This document shows positions 6,263 to 12,543 of a DNA stretch of 21,589 nt, piece by piece (the stretch's first letter is position 1; every line of letters begins with the position of its first letter). The stretch lies in assembly GCA_030689795.1 (NCBI GenBank), contig JAUYEO010000259.1, forward strand, positions 1-21,589, written 5' to 3'. The notes below the pieces were generated by a model that did not search any database, had not been told where the DNA came from, and worked only from the letters and a program-made list of their open reading frames with translations. The DNA is from Desulfobacterales bacterium. GTDB taxonomy: Bacteria; Desulfobacterota; Desulfobacteria; Desulfobacterales; RPRI01. A program made the translations under genes and the position numbers.

Positions 6263-8246
6263 TTACGGATACGAGGAAGAAAAGCTTGGCAAGAATTACG
6301 ACCTTAATCTGCTGAAAAGGCTTTTTATGTTTGGAAAGCCATACAGACTCCTTTTTTTCTGGACTGTGCTTCTTGTCATATCCATAACACTGCTCGATCT
6401 CTCCCTCCCGTACATAACCAAGATTGCAATAGACAGATACATAGTTCCGCGTGCGGTTCAGCATGGAAATATTCTGAAACCCGATGAAAACAAGGCAGGC
6501 TGTTACAGGGCAAGCTTAAACGATTCCGCTGTCCGCAATCTTCTTTCAAAGCGCGATATCGAATTTAAAGAGGAGGGCGCTTTTGCCCTTATCCCGCTTG
6601 ATGAGATCAGGAAAATGGATAAGGGAGATATTTATATTTTAAGAAAAAATGATTTGAAGGGAGTCGGAATTGCGGCGGCCATTCTCCTTCTCCTTGTAAC
6701 AGCCGGTTTCTGCCTCAACTTTTTTGAAACCATGCTGATGGAATATGCGGGACAGATGATAATGCACGATCTGAGGATGCGCCTTTTTAACCATATCCAG
6801 GCCCTTCCTGTTCCTTTCTTTGCCAAAAATACGACAGGAAGGCTCGTAACAAGGGTTACGAGCGATATCCAGAATATGCATGAATTTTTTACTTCCGTCA
6901 TCGCCTTTGTTTTCAAAGACATCTTCCTTCTTGCGGGAATAATGATTGTGCTTATCGGTATAAACTGGAAGCTCGCCCTTGCGTCATTTACCGTCATTCC
7001 TTTTGTCATCCTTGCCTCATTCCGTTTTTCAGGCCAGGCAAGGGACGCCTTCAGGACGCTTAGAATCAAAATTGCCGAAATAAATTCAAGTATCGCCGAA
7101 ACCATAGGCGGCATAAAGGTGATACAGCTTTCGGGGAAGGAAAATGAAAATTATGACAGATTCGAAAAGCTGAACCATGAAAACTATCTTGCAGGAATGA
7201 AACAGATCCGGGTTCTCGCGGTCTTTATGCCTTTAATAGAACTTCTCGGATCGGTTGCCGTCGCTTTAGTTATCTTTTACGGCGGAATCAGCGTTCTTGA
7301 TGAAAAAGTAACCCTTGGCGCACTGGTCGCTTTCATATCCTACATGAAAATGTTCTTCAGGCCCATAAGGGATATAGCCGATAAATACAATATCCTTCAA
7401 AACGCCATGTCATCGGCTGAAAGAATATTCATCATCTTAGATACAAACGACACAAACGATACAAAGGATACAAAAGACGGAGAATCCGAATCTTCCGTAT
7501 TATTAACCGACCGGTTGAAATTCGATAAAATAAAAAGCGTCGAATTCAGGAATGTTTCATTCGGCTATGTTCCGGGAGAAGAAGTGCTTTCAAATATCTC
7601 GTTTGACATGAAGGCCGGCGAAAAAATCGCGATCGTCGGACCAACCGGAACCGGGAAAACAACCCTTCTTAATCTCCTGATAAGATTTTATGAACCTTCA
7701 TCGGGACGGATTCTTATAAACGGAACCGGCACAAAAAAGATTCCTCCCTCTTTCCTGAGGTCGAAAATGGCCATAGTCATGCAGGATTCTTTTTTGTTTT
7801 CGGGGACAGTGCGTGAGAATATTGCAAGGGGAAAGAGCGGCATCACGGATAAGGATATGGATTACATCATGGATGTTTCAAATTGCAGGAAGATAATTGA
7901 GAGGCTCCCCCATGGTCTTGATACCGTATTATCTGAAGGAGGAAAATCGATTTCAAGCGGGGAGCGCCAGCTCATATCTATAGCAAGAGCTTTAGCCCGC
8001 GACCCTGAAATCATCATGCTTGATGAGGCTACATCCTATGTCGACTCGGAAACGGAACTGCAGATCGAAACTGCATTGAACAATCTCATGGAAGGCAGAA
8101 CTTCAATCATTATTGCACACCGCCTGACGACTGCCCGAAGGGCGGACAGGGTAATTGTATTAAATAAAGGAAGGTTAATAGAATCCGGAACCCACCAGGA
8201 GCTGATGAAAATGAATGGATTTTATTACAGGCTGAACAACATATAA
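6252..8246 (+). CDS. ABC exporter subunit with catalytic site (heterodimer partner)
   Basis: This is a 664-residue half-transporter. Between the first and second membrane helices there is an extra segment of about 70 residues (roughly 70-135), as in BmrD/YheH-type subunits. The ATPase domain has Walker A GPTGTGKT (463-470) and a canonical Walker B with catalytic Glu (D591-E592, LDEATS). Its signature is SSGER (568-572) instead of LSGGQ. This complements the previous subunit: the defective signature here and the Asp there together form the inactive site, while the good parts form the active site. The start ATG at 6252 lies within the end of the first gene (11-base overlap, with an AGAGGA-like site upstream). 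A run of Asp-Thr-Asn/Lys repeats (397-408) sits between membrane and ATPase domains. The operon ends at a strong terminator 1 base after the last codon region. Confidence 0.92.
   Translation: MRFNYGYEEEKLGKNYDLNLLKRLFMFGKPYRLLFFWTVLLVISITLLDLSLPYITKIAIDRYIVPRAVQHGNILKPDENKAGCYRASLNDSAVRNLLSKRDIEFKEEGAFALIPLDEIRKMDKGDIYILRKNDLKGVGIAAAILLLLVTAGFCLNFFETMLMEYAGQMIMHDLRMRLFNHIQALPVPFFAKNTTGRLVTRVTSDIQNMHEFFTSVIAFVFKDIFLLAGIMIVLIGINWKLALASFTVIPFVILASFRFSGQARDAFRTLRIKIAEINSSIAETIGGIKVIQLSGKENENYDRFEKLNHENYLAGMKQIRVLAVFMPLIELLGSVAVALVIFYGGISVLDEKVTLGALVAFISYMKMFFRPIRDIADKYNILQNAMSSAERIFIILDTNDTNDTKDTKDGESESSVLLTDRLKFDKIKSVEFRNVSFGYVPGEEVLSNISFDMKAGEKIAIVGPTGTGKTTLLNLLIRFYEPSSGRILINGTGTKKIPPSFLRSKMAIVMQDSFLFSGTVRENIARGKSGITDKDMDYIMDVSNCRKIIERLPHGLDTVLSEGGKSISSGERQLISIARALARDPEIIMLDEATSYVDSETELQIETALNNLMEGRTSIIIAHRLTTARRADRVIVLNKGRLIESGTHQELMKMNGFYYRLNNI
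7440..7475 (+). repeat. Coding minisatellite, four 9-base units
   Basis: The units GATACAAAC, GACACAAAC, GATACAAAG and GATACAAAA follow one another in frame and encode D-T-N, D-T-N, D-T-K, D-T-K in the linker between the membrane and ATPase domains of the exporter subunit. Copy number could change without breaking the frame. Confidence 0.8.
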
Positions 8247-8281
8247 AAAGAGACCTTTTCATAACCCAAAGGTCTCTTTTT
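8245..8281. terminator. Strong bidirectional rho-independent terminator
   Basis: A perfect 14-base stem (8245-8258 with 8268-8281) closes a 9-base loop. It carries an A-run on the left and a T-run on the right, so it can stop transcription from both sides. It serves the exporter operon (+) and the HU gene (-). Confidence 0.93.
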
Positions 8282-8299
8282 ATGGAAATGGATAAAGAA

Positions 8300-8569
8300 T
8301 CAGCCTATGGCGTCTTTTAATGCTTTTGCAGCAGAAAATTTTGCGGCTTTTCTTTTTTCGATCTTGATCTCAGCCCCAGTCTGGGGATTTCTTCCGATTC
8401 TTGCTTTTCTTTCTTTTACCTTGAAGGTGCCGAATCCTGCCAGCTTGATTTCATCCCCTTTTTTCAAGGCAGCGATCATGCTGTCAAATATGCAATCAAC
8501 AACCGCCTTTGCCTCTTTGGACGTACCTACAATACCTGCAACTTCAGTTACTAAATCGGCTTTGTTCAT
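8300..8569 (-). CDS. HU/IHF-family nucleoid DNA-binding protein
   Basis: At 89 residues this is the standard HU length. It begins MNKADLVTEVA, and the sequence GFGTFKVKERKARIGRNPQTG is the conserved core with the DNA-binding beta arm. It binds and bends DNA as a dimer in the nucleoid. The start is the ATG at 8569, which has GGGGAG a few bases upstream. A TTG at 8587 in the same frame would add six residues that contain the ribosome site itself and is rejected. The gene stands alone, with a strong promoter at 8671-8699 and the shared terminator at 8245-8281. Whether it is HU alpha- or beta-like, or a paralogue, cannot be decided here. Confidence 0.96.
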   Translation of the reverse strand: MNKADLVTEVAGIVGTSKEAKAVVDCIFDSMIAALKKGDEIKLAGFGTFKVKERKARIGRNPQTGAEIKIEKRKAAKFSAAKALKDAIG

Positions 8570-8670
8570 ATTCTCTCCCCTTTTCAAAGTTTTTTAAAAA
8601 AATTTGCTGCATGATTAATAACACGTTATTTGTACACCTTGTCTTTAACATACTCTTGACCTTTTTCCCG

Positions 8671-8699
8671 TATATACTTTTTTCATGACATTAAGTCAA
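8671..8699 (-). promoter_or_regulatory. Sigma-70 promoter for the HU gene
   Basis: On the minus strand TTGACT (8699-8694) is followed after exactly 17 bases by TATATA (8676-8671). Transcription would start near 8664, giving a leader of about 95 bases before the HU ATG. No other gene is seen in 8570-8752. Confidence 0.75.
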
Positions 8700-8752
8700 T
8701 TGTTTTGGGAATTTTCCGAAGAACATACCTCACCCGGCCACGGATTAAGCTC

Positions 8753-9466
8753 TCATACTGCTTTTTTCAAATAAAGAACTATGCTTTTCCCGAAAAAAGG
8801 ATTCAACAGCCCATCAAGAAAGCATGTAATCTTCGGCTTTTTCATAAGGTCCCAGACCAGAAACCGGTGATAAAGATTTACTATCCTGCTGTCGTTTCTT
8901 GTCGGGCCGGTAAGGCATTTTATCCACCAGTAAGGCGTATGAAGGCTGTGCGCAAAATGTGAAGCCCAGAGTTTTGCCCCTGAACTTTCAAGAAGGCTTA
9001 CAAGTTCATTTTTTTTATATATGCGGATATGTCCCCTGTCCGCGGTATGGTATTCATCTGAAAGAGCCCAGCATATCTTTTCAGGCATATACCTTGGAAC
9101 ACTCACTACAAGGTTGCTGCCGGGTTTCAAGACCCTCATGATCTCAAAAACGGCCGTTTCATGGTCGGGTATATGCTCAAGAACCTCGGAGCAGATAACA
9201 AGATCAAATGAGTTGTTTTTAAAAGGCAGATTGTTTACATCGGCAGCCGAAAGAGCCCAAACTCCTCCGCCGTGCTCGCCGACTTTTTCATGGAAATTAA
9301 GCTTTCCCCTTGCCTCTACCATGTCATCGAAATTTACATCCGCCCCCACAGCCGTAACGCCTTCAATACGGAAAGCCTCACAGATATGGCGCCCCGACCC
9401 GCATCCTATATCAAGTATTTTAGCGCCCGGCTTCACGGAAAGCCTTTTAAACTCCACGGTAATCAC
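8753..9466 (-). CDS. Class I SAM-dependent methyltransferase
   Basis: This 237-residue protein has the Rossmann methyltransferase fold. Motif I is ILDIGCGSGR near the N-terminus, an acidic strand-2 end follows (VGADVNF), then a motif IV region SFDLVICSEVLEHIPD and the post-motif ALMRVLKPG-like stretch (MRVLKPGSNLVVSVP). The C-terminal 70 residues are rich in Trp, His and Tyr and may bind the acceptor, which is unknown. The start GTG at 9466 has GAGAGG 6 bases upstream. It overlaps the end of the glycosyltransferase gene by 20 bases, so the two are translationally coupled. A shorter start at GTG 9457 is possible. The in-frame extension up to 9646 lies wholly inside the glycosyltransferase gene and is not real. 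A role with the glycosyltransferase in modifying a glycan or glycolipid is an inference from position. Confidence 0.88.
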   Translation of the reverse strand: MITVEFKRLSVKPGAKILDIGCGSGRHICEAFRIEGVTAVGADVNFDDMVEARGKLNFHEKVGEHGGGVWALSAADVNNLPFKNNSFDLVICSEVLEHIPDHETAVFEIMRVLKPGSNLVVSVPRYMPEKICWALSDEYHTADRGHIRIYKKNELVSLLESSGAKLWASHFAHSLHTPYWWIKCLTGPTRNDSRIVNLYHRFLVWDLMKKPKITCFLDGLLNPFFGKSIVLYLKKAV

Positions 9467-10694
9467 AAATAACCTCTCTGTATGCCTCAACCGTTTTTTC
9501 TGCGGCTCTTTTCCATGTGAAATTATCCTGTACCCTTTTATATCCGGCCAGGCCGAACTTATTAGCCAATTCGGGGCTGTCGAGAAGATCCTTAATCGCT
9601 TCTGCCAGCAAAAGGTGATCGGCGGGAGGAACAAGTATGCCCGCATCTCCCACTACCTCGGGAAGAGCTCCGCCGGTGGTGCTTATCACCGGAACACCGC
9701 ATGCCATAGCCTCTCCGGCAGGAAGGCCGAATCCTTCATAAACGGAAGGAACAACTGCCATCGCCGCCCTTGCATACTGCCGGACAAACTCGCCGTCACC
9801 TATCCGGCCGGTAAAGGTGACCAGGTGCCCGATCCCCAGAGTTTTTATAAGTTTTACTACAGCGCCGTTTTTCTTCGGTGTCCCGACTACAATGAGCCTT
9901 ACCTTGCGGGTTTTTGATATTTCGGCAAGAGCCCTAAGCAGATAAAAAAGACCTTTTAACGGTGTATCGGCGCTGTTTGTAACGATAATTCTTCCCTTTT
10001 CCCTTTCAATCCCGGAAACCGGATAAAAAATATCCGTATTGATGCCGTTCGGGACAATCCTGAACCTGTTTAGAGGTATATCAAACTCCCTGCTGATATC
10101 GTTCCCGGCACACTCCGATACGGTAATTATACGGGAAAATGCCCTTGCAACCCTTTTCTGCATTCCTATGAAAGAATACCAGCGCATCTGTTTTGCTTTT
10201 TTCCATAAGGATGAGAGGGTGGAAATTGATATATCCCTGTCGATTGTAACCGGATGATGTATGGTTGCGGTTGTAGGAACCTTCCTGCTTATGGCCCAGA
10301 TTCCGTATGAAAGGCACTGGTTGTCATGCACTACGTCATAATTATTGAATTTGTTTTTTAAAAAATTGCAAGCCCTTACACCGAACGTAAAGGGCTCGGG
10401 AAAACCCATTGTCGATACACCGAGCCACTCGTAAAGATTTAACGGGTCTGAAAGCTCTTTTAAAGATGGTACCCTGAAGGGATCTTTTTCATTGTACAGG
10501 TCAAGACACGGAATGTGGTGAACCGGGATATCCTTGTCAAGAAGCGGATCGGGAGGGCCCGATACAACTTCAACATGATGCCCCAGGTCTTTTAATGCGC
10601 GGCTTAAGTTCTTAAGATAGACCCCCTGCCCGCCGCAATGAGGATTGCTCCTGTAACTTAAAAGACATATTCTTAATTTTTCCGGTTCTTTCAT
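9447..10694 (-). CDS. GT4-family glycosyltransferase
   Basis: This is a 415-residue two-domain (GT-B fold) glycosyltransferase. The N-terminal domain opens with RICLLSYRSNPHCGGQGVYL, where the Gly-rich loop contacts the donor nucleotide. The C-terminal domain has the GT4 signature VPSVYEGFGLPAGEAMACG followed by VPVISTTGGALPEVV, giving the E-x7-E pair that binds the sugar nucleotide. It is a retaining enzyme by family and its donor and acceptor are unknown. The chosen start is ATG 10694 (MKEPEKLRI), where homology-like sequence begins. The frame could extend 20 codons upstream without any supporting ribosome site. The ribosome site at 10694 is also weak. The methyltransferase gene follows with a 20-base overlap. 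No polymerase, flippase or other cell-surface gene is nearby. Confidence 0.92.
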   Translation of the reverse strand: MKEPEKLRICLLSYRSNPHCGGQGVYLKNLSRALKDLGHHVEVVSGPPDPLLDKDIPVHHIPCLDLYNEKDPFRVPSLKELSDPLNLYEWLGVSTMGFPEPFTFGVRACNFLKNKFNNYDVVHDNQCLSYGIWAISRKVPTTATIHHPVTIDRDISISTLSSLWKKAKQMRWYSFIGMQKRVARAFSRIITVSECAGNDISREFDIPLNRFRIVPNGINTDIFYPVSGIEREKGRIIVTNSADTPLKGLFYLLRALAEISKTRKVRLIVVGTPKKNGAVVKLIKTLGIGHLVTFTGRIGDGEFVRQYARAAMAVVPSVYEGFGLPAGEAMACGVPVISTTGGALPEVVGDAGILVPPADHLLLAEAIKDLLDSPELANKFGLAGYKRVQDNFTWKRAAEKTVEAYREVICDYRGV

Positions 10695-10702
10695 ATTTAT
10701 TC

Positions 10703-10732
10703 TTGACCTGCAAACGACTTGGATTCTAAAAT
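10703..10732 (+). promoter_or_regulatory. Possible promoter for the HMG-CoA-lyase-like gene
   Basis: TTGACC (10703-10708) and TAAAAT (10727-10732) are separated by 18 bases, about 90 bases before the ATG at 10821. This 126-base divergent region must also hold the glycosyltransferase promoter, which I could not place. Confidence 0.4.
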
Positions 10733-10820
10733 GAATGCCTGAGAAAAATTTCACATATTTTCATGAAAAGCAAGGAATGATTGTCGGGTAAAAAATCAAA
10801 TTACAGACGGGAAAGTAAAA

Positions 10821-11729
10821 ATGAAGCTTCCGGGAAAAGTAACTCTTATTGAAGTCGGCCCGCGCGACGGATTTCAGCTTGAAAAAAAATTAATCCCGAC
10901 GGAATTAAAACTCCGGATAATAAACGGGCTTCTTGATGCAGGTATAAGGAGCATTCAGGTAACATCATTTGTAAACCCTGCCGTCGTTCCCCAGATGGGA
11001 GATGCCGAAGAGCTGATAAAACTTCTGCCTGAAAATAATGATGCGGCTTTCAGCTGCCTCGTTCTGAATGAAAGAGGGCTGCACAGAGCTCAAAAAGCCG
11101 GTATGAAAAATGTTGAAATATCGGTCTCCGCAAGCGACACGCACAGCAGGAAAAATACCGGCATGCCTTATGAAGCGGCTTTTAAATCGGCTCAGAAGAT
11201 GATCGAAGAAGCAAAATCACATAAAATGCAAATACGGGCCGGAATTCAGTGCGCTTTCGGATGCGCTTACGAAGGAAGCATACCTGCCGACCGTGTGATC
11301 GCAATCGCCGGAAAATATGCCGAATCAGGCGCGGATATGATAGCCGTATCCGACACGACCGGAATGGCTGATCCACTTTCAGTAAGAACGCTTATAGAAA
11401 AATTACAGGCAGTCACGCATAATTTACCCGTTGTTCTACATCTTCATGATACACGGGGCTTGGGACTCGCAAATGTATTAGCCGGACTTGAAAGCGGGAT
11501 CACCCATTTCGACACGGCTCTTGCGGGCGTGGGAGGATGTCCGTTTGTTCCCGGAGCAGCCGGAAACATTTCGACTGAAGATACCGCATACATGATGGAA
11601 TCTATGCATATTAAGACCGGCATTGATATCGGAAAGGTTGCGGCCTGCTCCCTTGAACTTGAAGCTTTTTTTGAAAAAAAATTCCCGGGAAAAATTCACC
11701 GCCTTTATTCCCGCGACAAGGCATTTTAG
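10821..11729 (+). CDS. Hydroxymethylglutaryl-CoA lyase-like enzyme (HMGL/DRE-TIM family)
   Basis: This 302-residue TIM-barrel enzyme has the length and residue pattern of HMG-CoA lyase, which splits HMG-CoA into acetoacetate and acetyl-CoA at the end of leucine breakdown. Visible motifs are EVGPRDG (11-17, catalytic Arg15 and metal-binding Asp16), SFVNPAVVPQMGD, LHLHDTRG (two metal-binding His) and GGCPFVPGAAGN with the active-site loop Cys240 and a metal-binding Asn. The second motif reads GFQLEK instead of the usual GLQNE, so a related acyl-CoA lyase activity is possible. No leucine- or isovalerate-degradation genes lie beside it. It is transcribed alone or from the promoter suggested at 10703-10732. 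Its stop codon overlaps the left end of a MITE-like element. Confidence 0.87.
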   Translation: MKLPGKVTLIEVGPRDGFQLEKKLIPTELKLRIINGLLDAGIRSIQVTSFVNPAVVPQMGDAEELIKLLPENNDAAFSCLVLNERGLHRAQKAGMKNVEISVSASDTHSRKNTGMPYEAAFKSAQKMIEEAKSHKMQIRAGIQCAFGCAYEGSIPADRVIAIAGKYAESGADMIAVSDTTGMADPLSVRTLIEKLQAVTHNLPVVLHLHDTRGLGLANVLAGLESGITHFDTALAGVGGCPFVPGAAGNISTEDTAYMMESMHIKTGIDIGKVAACSLELEAFFEKKFPGKIHRLYSRDKAF

Positions 11730-11872
11730 ACGCACTCGTAAAAAGTCGTAAAAGCTTAATAATTTTATATAACCACGAAGAACACGAAGCAAACGAAGAT
11801 GAAAAGATTATATATTTTTTCCCTCCTTCGTGACCTTCGTGGTAAAAAAATTGTACTTTTTACGAAGCCGTC
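11729..11872. mobile_element. MITE-like element of 144 bases with nested inverted repeats
   Basis: The outer ends are imperfect inverted repeats: GACGCACTCGTAAAAAGTC (from 11729) against the complement of 11853-11872, both containing TCGTAAAAAGT. Inside lies a second inverted pair, ACCACGAAGAACACGAAG on the left and CTTCGTGACCTTCGTGGT on the right. The element has no reading frame. CATTTT occurs just outside both ends and might be a target duplication. Its left end begins in the last base of the preceding stop codon, and it fills most of the 11730-11947 gap. Confidence 0.6.
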
Positions 11873-11880
11873 ATTTTTAT

Positions 11881-11910
11881 TTGCAATAAAATCAGGCTTC
11901 ATGCTATTAA
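11881..11910 (+). promoter_or_regulatory. Possible promoter for the GNAT gene
   Basis: TTGCAA (11881-11886) and TATTAA (11905-11910) are 18 bases apart, 38 bases before the GNAT ATG. Both boxes are imperfect. It could also drive the six-gene operon beyond, since only 53 bases separate the GNAT gene from the TPR gene. Confidence 0.35.
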
Positions 11911-11947
11911 CAACTATCAGTAAAATAATTTGATATAAGGTAGAATC

Positions 11948-12490
11948 ATGATATTAAAAAGCGAACGACTATATCTCAGGATGCCCGTTCAGGAAGATGC
12001 GCCTTTACGCCATGAATGGTTTAATGATCCGCAGTTCACAAGGCTTTATCTCGGGCGCCCCACCTATACGACATACAAGCAGATAGAAGAAGAGGTGAAG
12101 TTTGCCGCTCTGCCGGCCTCTTACACAGGAATGATGGAGCTTGCCCTTTTGACTACGGACAACAACAGGTACATAGGAAATACTTTTTTCAGGAAGATCA
12201 ACATGGCTGACCGCAGCGCGGAGTATGGGATATTCATCGGAGCCCAGGATCTGTGGGGGGGGCATTTCGGAACCGAGGTTACCCGGATAATGGTGGATTA
12301 TGGGTTTAACGAGCTTGGTTTCAACCGGATATGGCTTACGGTGCTTTCCTTCAACCACAGGGCGATAAGCTGTTTTGAAAAGTGCAGTTTCAAAAATGAG
12401 GGCGTTTTCAGGAAGGCAATCTTTTCGGGCGGCACATTTAATGATGTATACAGCATGTCGATTCTTGAAGAAGATCATATTCAGAAGTGA
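11948..12490 (+). CDS. GNAT-family N-acetyltransferase (RimJ/RimL type)
   Basis: This 180-residue protein has the Acetyltransf_3 layout: N-terminal ERLYLRMPVQEDAPLRHEW, then a central strand with an acetyl-CoA-binding loop in a weak form (GAQDLWGGHFGTEVTRIMVDYGF), and the C-terminal block FNRIWLTVLSFNHRAISCFEKCSF, which is very characteristic. By family it transfers acetyl from acetyl-CoA to an amino group, often a protein N-terminus or a small amine. The target is not known. AAGGTAG stands 4 bases before the ATG. It is on the same strand as the following six-gene operon and 53 bases upstream of it, so it may be co-transcribed. A sirtuin, the opposite activity, is encoded at the operon's far end. 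Confidence 0.92.
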   Translation: MILKSERLYLRMPVQEDAPLRHEWFNDPQFTRLYLGRPTYTTYKQIEEEVKFAALPASYTGMMELALLTTDNNRYIGNTFFRKINMADRSAEYGIFIGAQDLWGGHFGTEVTRIMVDYGFNELGFNRIWLTVLSFNHRAISCFEKCSFKNEGVFRKAIFSGGTFNDVYSMSILEEDHIQK

Positions 12491-12543
12491 TTTTTCCCTT
12501 TTTATATCAAACCGGAAACAAAAGTGGAGAGGACGGAAATCTT

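Noticed and set aside
9467..9646. N-terminal extension of the methyltransferase frame
   Set aside because: It lies entirely inside the glycosyltransferase gene and lacks methyltransferase-like sequence. GTG 9466 has the ribosome site.
10695..10754. Twenty extra codons at the start of the glycosyltransferase
   Set aside because: No ribosome site, and the sequence is unlike the family. ATG 10694 fits the fold start.
12487..12543. Longer start of the TPR protein
   Set aside because: It would bury the signal peptide. ATG 12544 gives a proper signal peptide and has GAGAGG upstream.
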